Both the position numbers and the translations under genes were made by a program. DNA of 64,000 nucleotides, taken from Natronorubrum sulfidifaciens JCM 14089 (lineage in GTDB: Archaea; Halobacteriota; Halobacteria; Halobacteriales; Natrialbaceae). This document shows, piece after piece, positions 1 through 8,758 of this stretch (positions within the stretch are counted from its first letter, which is position 1; each line of letters begins with the position of its first letter). Below the pieces are notes generated by a model that did not search any database, was not told the DNA's origin, and was given only the letters and a program-made list of their open reading frames with translations. Location: the NCBI RefSeq assembly GCF_000337735.1, contig NZ_AOHX01000026.1, positions 287,645-351,644 on the forward strand, written 5' to 3'.

Positions 1-8
1 GGGATTGA

Positions 9-27
9 GCAAACGCGAAGCGTTTGC
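9..27 (-). terminator. Hairpin downstream of tRNA-Ala
   Basis: The bases gcaaacgc (9-16) and gcgtttgc (20-27) pair perfectly around a 3-nt loop. Read on the minus strand, the hairpin lies about 46 nt beyond the tRNA 3' end. No T-run follows, so a terminator role is only a guess. The rest of 1-73 shows no gene. Confidence 0.25.
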
Positions 28-73
28 GATGTTCGGCGAGTCACGACTGAACGAGCGAAGCGATGTGAAGGAG

Positions 74-145
74 TGGACTCGCCGGGATTTGAACCCGGGG
101 CCTCTTCCTTGCGAAGGAAGCGATCTGCCACTGATCTACGAGCCC
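74..145 (-). tRNA. tRNA-Ala, anticodon CGC
   Basis: The minus strand folds into a complete 72-nt cloverleaf. The acceptor arm is GGGCTCG/CGAGTCC, with one G-U pair and an unpaired A as discriminator. The T arm is CCGGG-TTCAAAT-CCCGG. The anticodon arm is CTTCC-TTCGCAA-GGAAG, which places CGC at positions 34-36 and so reads the Ala codon GCG. No CCA is encoded, which is usual in haloarchaea, and I see no intron. A TATA-like stretch lies about 27 nt upstream. Confidence 0.95.
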
Positions 146-165
146 TCGAGCATTCATACCCGGGG

Positions 166-177
166 TTTGTATTTGTA
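166..177 (-). promoter_or_regulatory. TATA-like box of tRNA-Ala
   Basis: The minus strand reads tacaaatacaaa here, in an otherwise GC-rich gap and centred about 27 nt upstream of the tRNA 5' end. That is the spacing expected for an archaeal TATA box. No BRE was verified. Confidence 0.45.
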
Positions 178-213
178 GCTTGTGTTTCGAAGACGGCGGC
201 AGCGGCTGCCATA

Positions 214-879
214 TTACACACCAGCGCGAGCCACCGCGAGAACGCGAGCACGCCCCGCGACCAATCCGAGGACGAACCCGGTAAAGTGGGCCAGCAGCGC
301 AACCCCGGGGGCCGCAGTCGCCAGGGTGACGGCCGTTGCGAGCGCGATGACGATAACGACGGCCAGCCACTGGGGAATCTCGACGACCGAGAGGAGGCCA
401 CTCGAGAGCCGGTTCGAGGCGACGAGATAGCCGAGGAGTGCGAAAACGGCCCCGCTGGCTCCGAGGACACCACTGGTGCCGGCGACGCCGATCAGCGGGA
501 CCGTGGCCGCGGCGTTCGTCAGGAGGATCTGCGAGAGCCCGGCGATCGCCCCCGTCACAAGGAAGAAGAGATGAAAGCGCAGCCGCGTCGTCGCTCGAGC
601 GACCGGCCAGCCGAAGACGACCAACGCGAGGCTGTTCGAGAGCAGGTGGCCGAGGCTGCCGTGGGCGTAGACGCTGGTGACGATCGTCCACGGGTTCGCC
701 GACAGCGGCGGCGTGAGGACGAACAGGCCGGCCATGAGACCGAGACTGAGCAACGCCGTCAGCTGTTGGAGGACGAAGACGAGGGCGAAGACGACCAGCA
801 GGTCGTAGATGGGGCTGCTCGAGCCGTCGGTGGTCGGGCCGGTTCTGTGTCCCGACCGCGAACGCGCGCGATTCGCCAT
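214..879 (-). CDS. Rhomboid family intramembrane serine protease
   Basis: This 221-residue polytopic membrane protein is predicted to cleave transmembrane substrates within the bilayer. The rhomboid signatures are present: HGSLGHLLSN (His73, His78, Asn82) in TM2, GASGAVF with the catalytic Ser142, and LAHFTGF with the partner His198. About six helices follow a polar 22-residue N terminus. The open frame continues upstream to 1137, but that part is arginine-rich and unlike any rhomboid N terminus, so ATG 879 is chosen. It is a single gene with no obvious operon partner. The family is certain; the substrate is unknown. Confidence 0.9.
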   Translation of the reverse strand: MANRARSRSGHRTGPTTDGSSSPIYDLLVVFALVFVLQQLTALLSLGLMAGLFVLTPPLSANPWTIVTSVYAHGSLGHLLSNSLALVVFGWPVARATTRLRFHLFFLVTGAIAGLSQILLTNAAATVPLIGVAGTSGVLGASGAVFALLGYLVASNRLSSGLLSVVEIPQWLAVVIVIALATAVTLATAAPGVALLAHFTGFVLGLVAGRARVLAVARAGV

Positions 880-969
880 AGCGGAGTATCGGCGGCGAGA
901 ACTAAAAGCCCTCACGGCAACGCGAGGGTCTGAAGCCGATCGAACGCCGTCGCTCCGGGACGATGTGAA

Positions 970-1004
970 GAAAACGGTGTAAAACGGATTCCGATCGCGA
1001 TCGG
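970..1004 (-). terminator. Probable terminator of tuf-rpsJ
   Basis: Four bases after the rpsJ stop the minus strand enters a perfect 14-nt palindrome, ccgatcgcgatcgg (991-1004). It is followed by a T-rich stretch with runs of four T (ccgttttacaccgttttctt). Archaeal termination is mainly at T-tracts, so the T-rich part is the better evidence. Confidence 0.4.
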
Positions 1005-1007
1005 CCG

Positions 1008-1316
1008 TTAGTCTTCGAGGACGATCTCGATGGAGACGTCGTTTGGCACCTGAATGCGCATGAGCTGGCGGAGTGCGCGTTCGTCGGCGTCCAGATCGAT
1101 CAGGCGCTTGTGGACGCGCATCTCCCAGTGCTCCCACGTGGCGGTGCCCTCGCCGTCAGGCGACTTCCGGGTCGGCACCTCGAGGGTCTTCGTCGGCAGC
1201 GGGATCGGACCGCTCAGGTTGACGCCGGTGTTGTTCGCGATCTCACGGACGTCGTCGCAGATGTTGTCGAGGTCATCTGGACTCGTGCCCGCGAGTCGAA
1301 CGCGTGCCTGCTGCAT
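1008..1316 (-). CDS. rpsJ: 30S ribosomal protein S10 (uS10)
   Basis: At 102 residues this is the standard archaeal uS10 of the 30S subunit head. The N terminus [17 protein letters not shown], the central [19 protein letters not shown] loop and the C-terminal [17 protein letters not shown] are all typical. The start codon directly abuts the stop codon of tuf with no spacer, so the two genes are cotranscribed and probably translationally coupled. The tuf-rpsJ pairing is conserved across archaea. Nothing is unusual. Confidence 0.98.
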   Translation of the reverse strand: MQQARVRLAGTSPDDLDNICDDVREIANNTGVNLSGPIPLPTKTLEVPTRKSPDGEGTATWEHWEMRVHKRLIDLDADERALRQLMRIQVPNDVSIEIVLED

Positions 1317-2579
1317 TTATTTGTCGTGGACCTCGAGAACCTTCCCGGCCGCGATGGTCTGACCCATGTCGCGGATGGCGAAGCTCCCGAGTTCGGGGAT
1401 TTCGCTGGATGGCTCGATGCTGAGGGGCTTTTGTGGTCGGATGGTGACCACAGCAGCGTCACCCGACTGGATGAAGTCGGGGTTCTCCTCGGCGACCTCG
1501 CCGCTTGCGGGGTCCATCTTCTTGTCGATCGACTCGATCGTACAGGCGACCTGAGCCGTGTGGGCGTGGAAGACCGGCGTGTAGCCAGCCGTGATCACGG
1601 ATGGGTGCTGCATGACGACGACCTGGGCCTGGAACGTCTCGGCGACGCTTGGTGGGTCGTCGGCTGGGCCACAGACGTCACCACGGCGGATGTCGTCCTT
1701 ACCGATGCCGCGGACGTTGAATCCAACGTTGTCACCGGGCTCGGCTTTTGGCACCTCTTCGTGGTGCATCTCGATCGTCTTCACTTCGCCACCGACGTCC
1801 GATGGCTGGAAGGAGACGTTGTCGCCGATGTTCATGACACCGGTCTCGATACGTCCGACTGGGACGGTACCGATGCCGGAGATCGTGTAGACGTCCTGAA
1901 TTGGGAGTCGGAGCGGTGCGTCCGTTGGTGGCTGTGGTGCTGGCAGGTTGTTGAGTGCCTCGAGCAGGGTCTCGCCGTCGTACCACGGCGTGTTGTCGGA
2001 GGCCTCGGCGATGTTGTCGCCTTCGAACGCCGAGATCGGGATGAACGAGGCGTCCTCGGTGTTGAACTGGACCTGCTTGAGCAGCTGCGTGACTTCTTCG
2101 ACGACGTCGTCGTAGGTCGACTCCTTGTAGTCGACAACGTCCATCTTGTTGACGCCGATGATGAGTTCGTCGATACCGAGGGTACGAGCCAGGAAGACGT
2201 GCTCCTGGGTCTGGGGCGCGACACCGTCGTCAGCGGCGACGACGAGGACGGCGTTGTCCGCCTGGGATGCGCCCGTGATCATGTTCTTCACGAAGTCGCG
2301 GTGGCCAGGACAGTCGACGATGGTGAAGTCGTACTCGTCGGTGGTGAACTCCTGGTGGGCGATGTCGATGGTGACACCACGCTCTCGCTCTTCGGCGAGG
2401 TTGTCCATGACGTAGGCGAACTCGAATCCGCCCTTGCCTTTCTCTTCTGCTTCTTCGCGGTGCTGTTCGATGACGTGCTCTGGTACGCTTCCCGTCTCGT
2501 AGAGGAGGCGTCCCACGAGCGTGCTTTTCCCGTGGTCAACGTGGCCGATGACGGCCAGGTTCTGGTGTTGTTCGCTCAT
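1317..2579 (-). CDS. tuf: Translation elongation factor EF-1 alpha (aEF1A)
   Basis: This 420-residue GTPase delivers aminoacyl-tRNA to the ribosome. G1 is GHVDHGKST (residues 12-20), G3 is DCPGH and G4 is NKMD; the C-terminal two beta-barrel domains (from [18 protein letters not shown] onward) are complete. The length matches haloarchaeal aEF1A. A TATA-like box 25-32 nt upstream of the ATG implies a nearly leaderless mRNA. It is the first gene of the tuf-rpsJ unit and lies downstream of hom on the same strand, separated by about 690 nt. Confidence 0.98.
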   Translation of the reverse strand: MSEQHQNLAVIGHVDHGKSTLVGRLLYETGSVPEHVIEQHREEAEEKGKGGFEFAYVMDNLAEERERGVTIDIAHQEFTTDEYDFTIVDCPGHRDFVKNMITGASQADNAVLVVAADDGVAPQTQEHVFLARTLGIDELIIGVNKMDVVDYKESTYDDVVEEVTQLLKQVQFNTEDASFIPISAFEGDNIAEASDNTPWYDGETLLEALNNLPAPQPPTDAPLRLPIQDVYTISGIGTVPVGRIETGVMNIGDNVSFQPSDVGGEVKTIEMHHEEVPKAEPGDNVGFNVRGIGKDDIRRGDVCGPADDPPSVAETFQAQVVVMQHPSVITAGYTPVFHAHTAQVACTIESIDKKMDPASGEVAEENPDFIQSGDAAVVTIRPQKPLSIEPSSEIPELGSFAIRDMGQTIAAGKVLEVHDK

Positions 2580-2603
2580 TGTTGTAGCTCACGCGCAGAG
2601 GCG

Positions 2604-2611
2604 CTTATATC
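2604..2611 (-). promoter_or_regulatory. TATA box of tuf
   Basis: The minus strand reads gatataag, 25-32 nt before the tuf ATG, within a short AT-richer patch. This position suits transcription starting at or a few bases before the start codon, as is common in haloarchaea. Confidence 0.55.
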
Positions 2612-3271
2612 GGTCTCTTTTGCTCGTTGCGGTTAAAACCATTTCGAAAGCGTATTCTGTCGACCCCGACGCCTTCTTGCGGTTTGTCTAGTATTCACAC
2701 GGCACAAGACGTTCAATCGACGGAAACGATACGCCAAACCGAGCGACTTCAGGGCGAAAGCCGTCGGGTAGCACTACCCCGCGCCCACTCGAGGCGATAC
2801 ATATCAATGTGGGGGAGAAGTCGGCGCTCACGCGTACGGCTTTCGAGAAACCGCGGGTCCCGGGTGATATAGTGCCAACTGAACCGATTGACACACGCAT
2901 CGCACGGCGAACGGGTCACGTCGTTCCGCGCTCGCCAGTTTGCGGTTCTCGCTCACGTCGTTCGCTCACGGGTCGTTCCTCCCCGTTCGCGTATCCGCGG
3001 TTCTCGCTCACGTCGTTCGCTCCGACCCGCGCACGCTCCGAACCGCGCACACTCCGACGGTCGCGTCGACCCGCGCTCCCGTCGTGCGATGCGGTGTGGA
3101 GTGACGTTCAGTGGCGCCTATACGAACTGCGAGAGTCATGAGGAGTATCGTTTGCGTGCAGAGTTCCCCGCCGAAGAACCGAGAGCCACCACCGAAGGTC
3201 GGGTCTTGGAGTCTCCGGATGGAGAGGATACGTTCTATGAAAAGTGTACGATGGGGCGCGTCGGGCAGAGA
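2612..3271 (-). other. Intergenic region between hom and tuf, no gene recognised
   Basis: About 660 nt separate the tuf promoter from the hom stop codon. Both strands have only short open stretches rich in Arg/Ser, with no recognisable protein. A 70-codon minus frame (2688-2900) has no features of a real gene. The central part (2890-3090) is low-complexity tcgttcgctc-type sequence containing the direct repeat listed separately. I see no RNA gene. Confidence 0.5.
2942..3022. repeat. 26-nt exact direct repeat pair
   Basis: Positions 2942-2967 and 2997-3022 are identical over 26 nt (beginning gcggttctcgctcacg), with 29 nt between them. Weaker cousins of the motif (gggtcacgtcgttc) lie just upstream. 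This type of tcgttcgctcac-rich sequence is common between haloarchaeal genes. No function can be read from it. Confidence 0.7.
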
Positions 3272-4219
3272 CTACAGCGGTGGGAGCCGGCCAACGTCCG
3301 AGAGCACTGCCGTCGCCGTCTCCGGGCCGCCAGCACCGCGACCGCTCGAGTGCAGCGAGCCGGCGTTTCGCGTCTCGATCTGGACGATGTTTCGCGTGCC
3401 GGTGACGGCAAGCGGGCCGTTTTCGGGGACGAGTCGCGGGCCGACGCGGACGCCGTCGCGGGTCGCCTCGCCGATGAGCCGAATCGTGCGGCCGTCTTCG
3501 GCGGCGAGATCGAGTGCGCTGCCGGGGATGTTCTGGATGCCTTCGACCGTGGCGTCCTCGAGCGAGAAGCCACCATCAGCGAGGACGTTCGCGAGGATGA
3601 CGAACTTGAGTGCGGCGTCGGTGCCGTCGACGTCGAAGGTCGGGTCGGCCTCAGCCACACCGAGGTCCTGGGCCTCCGCAAGGACGTGTTCGTAGTCGAG
3701 GCCTTCGGCGGCCATCCGCGTCAGGATGAAGTTCGCAGTCCCGTTCAGAACGCCGCGGGCCGCGGTGACAGCCTGTGGCGTCGAGTCTTCGATGGTCGAC
3801 AACACTGGGATTGCGCCGCCGACGGTGGCCTCGAAGCGAATCGAGCCCGCGCTATCGGCTTCGAGCGCGCGGAGTTCTTCGTAGCGTTCGGCGACAGGGC
3901 CTTTGTTGGCCAACACGACGTGACGGTCGGCCTCGAGTGCGCGTGTGACGTGCGAGAAGCCGGGTTCGGCGTCGTCCAGCGTGGTCGGGGTCGCTTCGAC
4001 GAGGACGTCGTAGTCGGCGTCGAAGACGTCGTCGGGCTCACTCGAGCCGAGTGCTTCGTCGCCGGCTTTTCGCTCGAGCGCGCCGGCGATGTCGATTCCG
4101 TCGTCATCGACTGTGGCGGTCGTCGAGTCAGCGAGTGCAACGACGTCGTGTCCGTACTCGCCGGCGAGGTCGGCGACCGAGCGGCCGACGTCTCCGGCAC
4201 CGAGAATTGCGAGTTTCAT
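3272..4219 (-). CDS. hom: Homoserine dehydrogenase
   Basis: This NAD(P)-dependent enzyme reduces aspartate semialdehyde to homoserine in the threonine/methionine branch. It has 315 residues. The N-terminal Rossmann fingerprint is LAILGAGDVG; the nucleotide-domain VLANKGPVAE and the catalytic-domain GVLNGTANFILTRM and ADPTFDVDGTDAALK segments are diagnostic. It is the short form without its own ACT domain. The start overlaps the stop of the upstream ACT-domain gene by 4 nt (ATGA). That gene probably supplies the missing amino-acid sensing as a separate subunit. Confidence 0.95.
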   Translation of the reverse strand: MKLAILGAGDVGRSVADLAGEYGHDVVALADSTTATVDDDGIDIAGALERKAGDEALGSSEPDDVFDADYDVLVEATPTTLDDAEPGFSHVTRALEADRHVVLANKGPVAERYEELRALEADSAGSIRFEATVGGAIPVLSTIEDSTPQAVTAARGVLNGTANFILTRMAAEGLDYEHVLAEAQDLGVAEADPTFDVDGTDAALKFVILANVLADGGFSLEDATVEGIQNIPGSALDLAAEDGRTIRLIGEATRDGVRVGPRLVPENGPLAVTGTRNIVQIETRNAGSLHSSGRGAGGPETATAVLSDVGRLPPL

Positions 4220-4776
4220 GCGGAATCACCTCCAAGGAGTGGTTCGACGACAGTCAGTTCCTTCTCCGAGCCGATCGCACGGATCGCTTCGAGTGCGGCA
4301 TCGGAGCGACCGGAATCGATCGCGAGTCGGATTCGAGCGCTCGAGACGGCGTCCGTGCCGTCGGGTGCAGCAAGCGAGAGATCGCGAACGACCGCGTCGG
4401 CTTCGTCTTCGATCCGCGAGAGTGTGTTCGAGAGGTCGCGTTCGACGAGATTGCCAACCAGCACGACGCTGATCTCCTCGCCGTAGTGTTCGGCACCGGC
4501 CTGAATGACGTTGACACCGGCGTCACGAAGCGCATCGACGATGCCGTCGAATCGGTCCGGCGGGCTTTCGAGATCGACCTCGACGGGAATGTGCCCTCGA
4601 GGGGTGATGTTCCCGCGCTCGTGGTGGATACTCAACAGATTGCCACCGTTGTTGGCGATCGGCGAGAGTGCACGAAGGAGTTCGCCGGGTTCATCGACCA
4701 GTTCGAGACGAACAGTGTAGGCGCGAACGCCGCCATCTGTTTCCGCCTCGTCCTCGTCGACGGGGTCGTCACTCAC
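4216..4776 (-). CDS. ACT-domain amino-acid-binding regulator of homoserine dehydrogenase
   Basis: This 186-residue protein has an N-terminal ACT domain (YTVRLELVDEPGELLRALSPIANNGGNLLSIHHERG). Its C-terminal half resembles a second regulatory module. The gene overlaps hom by 4 nt. In archaea such a stand-alone ACT protein is thought to give feedback control to the ACT-less dehydrogenase; that role is inference. The start chosen is GTG 4776, because a GGAGG lies 8 nt before it. The alternative GTG at 4785 sits on top of that Shine-Dalgarno. Confidence 0.85.
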   Translation of the reverse strand: MSDDPVDEDEAETDGGVRAYTVRLELVDEPGELLRALSPIANNGGNLLSIHHERGNITPRGHIPVEVDLESPPDRFDGIVDALRDAGVNVIQAGAEHYGEEISVVLVGNLVERDLSNTLSRIEDEADAVVRDLSLAAPDGTDAVSSARIRLAIDSGRSDAALEAIRAIGSEKELTVVEPLLGGDSA

Positions 4777-4784
4777 TGCCGCCA

Positions 4785-4789
4785 CCTCC
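4785..4789 (-). promoter_or_regulatory. Shine-Dalgarno deciding the ACT-gene start
   Basis: The minus strand reads aggaggtg, with GGAGG 8 nt upstream of GTG 4776. This favours that start over the in-frame GTG at 4785, which overlaps the motif. Confidence 0.5.
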
Positions 4790-5010
4790 TGCGTTCAGGC
4801 GTCCACGCGTCATCATGGTCTATGACTCTGTAGTGGGAGCGTAAAAGGATATAGGACTTCCCAAAGCGCACCAGCCACGTTACCGTTCCACAGTCGTTCG
4901 GCGGGTCACGGACGCCGAGAGCTGCGCCGGAGCCGTGGTGGCGGACGGACCGCTGTCCGTCGGTTCCAACGAAGTCACGACCCGTCAGCAAATCGGGACA
5001 ACGGCCCGTC

Positions 5011-5394
5011 TCAGAGGTGGTCTTTGCCCGGGTTCGACGAGCCCCAGTCACCGCGCCCGCCTTCAGTCCGGTCGATACCCATGATCGACTCGGCCTGATC
5101 GGGGCCGCCGAGACTCTCGCGGGCATCGGGCACGCGAACCGTGATGTCGTCGATTTCGGGCCACGTGAGCAGTTCAGCCTCGATGTTGCTCGTCGTGATG
5201 TTGCTCACCGAACATCCCTTGCAGCCGCCACCGAGTTCGATAATCACTTCACCGGTTTCCGGATCAGCCGCACGGACGGCGCTCGTCCCGCCGTGCATCT
5301 GGATGATCGGCATCTCGCGGCTGAGCCAGTTTTCGACCCGCTCGTGGAGTGATGGCTCGGCGTCGGCGTGGGATCTGGCGTCGGAATCCGTCAT
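5011..5394 (-). CDS. NifU C-terminal domain iron-sulfur scaffold protein
   Basis: This 127-residue protein has a NifU C-terminal (NFU) domain at about residues 15-95. Its thioredoxin-like CxxC is in GGGCKGCSVS (Cys58, Cys61), the motif that bridges a 4Fe-4S cluster between two protomers. It probably carries or delivers Fe-S clusters to target enzymes. The acidic, disordered C-terminal tail (GGPDQ to KDHL) is variable in haloarchaea. It has no close operon partner; an intergenic gap of about 235 nt precedes the ACT gene on the same strand. Confidence 0.9.
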   Translation of the reverse strand: MTDSDARSHADAEPSLHERVENWLSREMPIIQMHGGTSAVRAADPETGEVIIELGGGCKGCSVSNITTSNIEAELLTWPEIDDITVRVPDARESLGGPDQAESIMGIDRTEGGRGDWGSSNPGKDHL

Positions 5395-5491
5395 TGTTCG
5401 AACTAGGAACTCGAGCGGTCAATAAGGTTTTGACGGCTGCTACCGACCATCACGGTCGTTCCTGAACGTTTCTGGAGGACACGCCAGCCTG

Positions 5492-6871
5492 TCAGCGCTC
5501 GTCGACACCGCGGCGGCGACGCAGCCACTCGAGGGTCATGGCCCCACCGGCGAGTCCAACAGCCCCAGCGAGGCCGGTGAAGCCGGGGATCGAATCGGTG
5601 GAGTCCGCGTTCGATGCCGTCTCGGAGGGGTCGGTCCGGAAGGTGTACAACGCCCCCACAGTGTCCGTGTTCGGGATCAGTGGTGTACTGCTCGCGATGA
5701 ACGTGTCGCCAGGGTCGGCGACACGAGCGGTCCAAAACCCCGCAGTGTCGGCGTCGTGCCAATGCATGCGTTCTTTGGGTGCGGCAGGATCGCTCACGTC
5801 GTGGACTTTGACACCGCCTTGATACCACGACGAGTAGAGCCGATCGTCACGCAACTCGAAGTTGTGCGCCGTCGTCCACTGCCCGCCGTAGTAGGATGCG
5901 TCATCGGCCGCGGGCGCGTCGATCGTCGCCCGAAACTCGAGGGCGGTCGGATCGCTGGCGTCGTAGAGATCGATTCCACCCGGTCCATCCGGGGCGTCAC
6001 CACCCGTGTCCCACGCCTCCCGACCGACCGCGAGCAGGTCGCCACTGTCGTCTATAGCCGAGTAGTGATCGTTTCCCGGCAGCCCCATCTGGGCGTCCTC
6101 GTTTCCACGCTCGAGTTGGGTCTCGAGGTCGGTCTCTCGCACCCGCGAGCGCATTGTAGGATCGGTCGGGTCGCTGACGTCGAGCAGGTAGGTGCCGGCG
6201 TTCCAGTGGGCGAGGACGGCGATATCGTCGGCGACTGTGACGTCGTGGAGGTATCTGGCGAGCCAGTAGACGTCGGCCCACTCGGGTTCGTACTCGAGCA
6301 ACGACCAGCGGCCGATCTCGGTCGGCTCGTCGCCGACGTCGAAGATCACGAGCGAGTGAGCATCAGGGGTGTTTTCGACGACGTAGAGCAGGTCGTCCTC
6401 GAGAACGCAGTTGTGGATGTGAAAGCCGGTCTCGTAATGGCTGACGACGACTGGATCAGCAGGATCGCTCACGTCGTAGATCACGAAGCCGTGAAAGACA
6501 TCTGCGGACGTGCTGTTCGCCGGGCCGACGACAGCGAGCCGATCGCCGTCGACGCTCACATCGAGGATCTCAGTCATACGAGTGCCGTCGACCTCGAGAG
6601 CGAGTCGCTCAGCGAGGATGGCGGGATCGGCAGGGTCGCTGATGTCGACAGTCACGAAGCCAGTGGTGGCGGCGAGATACGCCGTCTCGCCGTCGTCGCC
6701 GACGACCGCTTCGGCAGCGCCGTCGACCTCGACACGGCCGAGTGGCTCACCGTCGGGACTGGACTCGAGTGCAGTCGACGCGCCGGACGCTGTCGACGCG
6801 ACGACCGACTGTGGGAGGGCCACGGCGGCTCCGGCGACACCGCCCGTTCGAAGGAACGCTCTCCGCTGCAT
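5492..6871 (-). CDS. Exported LVIVD-repeat beta-propeller protein with PGF-CTERM anchor
   Basis: This 459-residue secreted protein has a twin-arginine signal (MQRRAFLRTGGVAGAAVALP) and repeated blades ending in DISDPADP, YDVSDPADP, DVSDPTDP, YDASDP and HDVSDPAAP, the hallmark of the LVIVD family. The C terminus has an IPGFTGLAGAVGLAGG helix followed by an Arg cluster. This fits archaeal PGF-CTERM sorting, in which archaeosortase ArtA cuts and lipid-anchors the protein. The frame is open up to 6928, but ATG 6871 puts the Tat motif at the N terminus. Molecular function is unknown; a cell-surface role is inferred. Confidence 0.85.
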   Translation of the reverse strand: MQRRAFLRTGGVAGAAVALPQSVVASTASGASTALESSPDGEPLGRVEVDGAAEAVVGDDGETAYLAATTGFVTVDISDPADPAILAERLALEVDGTRMTEILDVSVDGDRLAVVGPANSTSADVFHGFVIYDVSDPADPVVVSHYETGFHIHNCVLEDDLLYVVENTPDAHSLVIFDVGDEPTEIGRWSLLEYEPEWADVYWLARYLHDVTVADDIAVLAHWNAGTYLLDVSDPTDPTMRSRVRETDLETQLERGNEDAQMGLPGNDHYSAIDDSGDLLAVGREAWDTGGDAPDGPGGIDLYDASDPTALEFRATIDAPAADDASYYGGQWTTAHNFELRDDRLYSSWYQGGVKVHDVSDPAAPKERMHWHDADTAGFWTARVADPGDTFIASSTPLIPNTDTVGALYTFRTDPSETASNADSTDSIPGFTGLAGAVGLAGGAMTLEWLRRRRGVDER

Positions 6872-6952
6872 ACGGAACCCAGCGTCCGACCGGTCAAATA
6901 ACGCGTGGTCGGTAGCACGCAGTGACACGACGGCGCGGAGACGACGGCGTCG

Positions 6953-7924
6953 TTACAGTCGCTTGCGATCGCCCGTGCCGCCGGTCAGAGCGCTTGCGAT
7001 CGCGCCCTCGAGGACGACGTCGTCGCCGAGGTCGGTGACACGGATCTCGGGCATGTTTGTCATCACCATCTCCGAGACGCGCTCGCGGATGGCGTCGACG
7101 ACCAGCTCCTCGTTGTGCAGGGCAACGGCCCCGCCGAAGGAGACCACGATCGGTGCAAAGGAGTGGATCACGTTCGTGACACCGATCGCGTTCCAGTGGG
7201 CGAGTTGGTCGATGACGTAATCGGCCAACTCGTCCTCGCCGGCAAAGTCGAAGACGTCTTTGGCCGAAAAGTCGGGGCTCTCGAGCGGAATGTCGGTCGA
7301 GATCGTCGGGTCGTCTTCGGCGAGCAGTCGCGCGTAGTTCGGGATCGCGTTACCCGAACAGTAGGCTTCCCAGTGACCGTCGTGGCCACAGCCACAGGTC
7401 AGTCGCCCGCGCGGATCGACGACGTAGTGACCGACCTCACCAGCGTTGCCGTCCCAGCCGTCCATCACGACGCCGTCACAGCAGACGCCGGCACCGATTC
7501 CCGAGGAAATCGTGATGTAGACCATGTCGTCGGGGTTGCGGTCGGCGTGGAACCGTTCGCCAATGACGCCAGCCGTGGTGTCGTTGTGGAGATACACGTC
7601 GTCGCTGTCGATCAGTTTCTCGATCGGGCCCGTCAGCGGGATACGATCGATCGAATCGGGCAGGTTTGCCGGGTCGATCACGGCCCCTTCCGCGAGATCG
7701 AACGGGCCGATGGAGCCGATTCCGGCCGCCGCGATCTCCTCGGGAGTGATTCCCGCATTGCCACACGCACTCCGAACCGTGCGAAGCACACCCTCCGTGA
7801 CATCGATCCCCGTCGGGCCGCGTGGGGTAGGACGGCGGTCTATACCGACCGTCGTCCCATCGTTCGTCGCGACGGCGGCCCGAACGTTCGTCGCGCCGAG
7901 ATCGACGCCCGCGTAGTAGTCCAT
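6953..7924 (-). CDS. ROK-family sugar kinase (probable glucokinase)
   Basis: This 323-residue protein carries the ROK phosphate-binding signature GVDLGATNVRAAV at the N terminus, the central ISSGIGAGVCCDG and GNAGEVGH motifs and the zinc site CGCGHDGHWEAYCSG. In the zinc site the usual third cysteine is histidine. ROK kinases phosphorylate glucose or related sugars with ATP, and glucokinase is the likely role in a haloarchaeon. The specificity cannot be read from sequence. It is a single gene, preceded by an AT-richer gap and followed on the same strand by the LVIVD gene. Confidence 0.88.
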   Translation of the reverse strand: MDYYAGVDLGATNVRAAVATNDGTTVGIDRRPTPRGPTGIDVTEGVLRTVRSACGNAGITPEEIAAAGIGSIGPFDLAEGAVIDPANLPDSIDRIPLTGPIEKLIDSDDVYLHNDTTAGVIGERFHADRNPDDMVYITISSGIGAGVCCDGVVMDGWDGNAGEVGHYVVDPRGRLTCGCGHDGHWEAYCSGNAIPNYARLLAEDDPTISTDIPLESPDFSAKDVFDFAGEDELADYVIDQLAHWNAIGVTNVIHSFAPIVVSFGGAVALHNEELVVDAIRERVSEMVMTNMPEIRVTDLGDDVVLEGAIASALTGGTGDRKRL

Positions 7925-8092
7925 CTTGTCCTAACGACGACCGTCACCGTACTTAACTACACAGATCGTACTCGGCAACGAGTAACCGTTCCGATAGATA
8001 AGCGATCCTGAGACACTGCGCTCGACAGTTCGCACGAATCGGTCCGAAAAGACGTCTGTTCGCGACTTCTTACTGGCTTCTGTCGGACAGGA

Positions 8093-8557
8093 TTACTCCA
8101 TCACGTCGAGGTCACGGAAGTACGTGACCGGACACGGTGCTTGCAGGATGATCTCCTGTGAAACCGAGCCGAGGACGGCTTTTTCCGCGGGCGAGCGTCG
8201 TCGGCCGCCGACAACCATTCGGTCAGCATCGACGTCGATCGCCATGTCGACGACCTTGCTGCTGACCTCTCCGAGTGCCCCTCGAACCTCGTACTCGACG
8301 CCGGCATCGGCGAAGATCTCCTCGAGGTCGCCGACCGGTGCGCGTCGGGCAGCGACTTCGTCGGGGTCGACGTCGTCGACACGGGCGTCGAAGCCGAGGT
8401 CGTCGTGGATGTCTTCGTACTCGTCTTCTGTGAAGGCGTGGCCGATCACGACCTTCGCATCGAGTGGTTCTGCGATCTCGAGGACGGTGTCTGCGAGTTC
8501 CTCTGCGCGTACGGTATCCATCGGCCCGACTGCAAGCAGTATCGTATCGATCGCCAT
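8093..8557 (-). CDS. Universal stress protein (UspA family)
   Basis: This 154-residue single UspA domain begins AIDTILLAVGPMDTVRAEEL. The nucleotide-loop segment reads GGRRRSPAEKAVLGS, so the usual G-x2-G-x9-G-S motif has Arg in place of the second Gly. The frame is open upstream to 8626, but the family alignment starts at ATG 8557. It is a close paralogue of the next gene (8759-9214) on the same strand, with about 200 nt between them. Both retain the APCPV strand. Function beyond stress response is unknown. Confidence 0.88.
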   Translation of the reverse strand: MAIDTILLAVGPMDTVRAEELADTVLEIAEPLDAKVVIGHAFTEDEYEDIHDDLGFDARVDDVDPDEVAARRAPVGDLEEIFADAGVEYEVRGALGEVSSKVVDMAIDVDADRMVVGGRRRSPAEKAVLGSVSQEIILQAPCPVTYFRDLDVME

Positions 8558-8682
8558 GTCAGCACAGTGGTAGTGCCACCTGCTTAAGTATTCTTGTCGA
8601 CACAGTATTCCGACGATAGTCGCCACGGGCTATCCGTGAGTGTCCCGAAACGGGTCGAGACGCAGGACCGAACGAACGCCGT

Positions 8683-8758
8683 CTCGTAGGGGTTGCTGTC
8701 GTCAGTGACCGCCGATCGCCAGCCACGGATCGGCGGGACATCGGGACACCAGTCCCTA
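8683..8758 (-). repeat. Stop-abutting structured 3'-UTR repeat, copy 1
   Basis: This copy begins on the base after the TGA of the minus-strand UspA gene (8759-9214) and runs downstream of it. It shares gacgacagca and the inner stem ccgccgat/atcggcgg (8 bp, 12-nt loop) with the copies at 10081, 44842 and 45172. It is the only minus-strand copy and follows a minus-strand gene. Confidence 0.65.

Noticed and set aside
1110-2636. 508-codon open frame on the plus strand opposite tuf
   Set aside because: It is the antisense shadow of the EF-1A gene. High-GC codons leave few stops, and the translated sequence is Val/Asp/Leu-rich with no domain.
2688-2900. 70-codon minus-strand frame upstream of tuf
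   Set aside because: It has no recognisable motif, sits in a low-complexity gap and overlaps nothing that supports expression.
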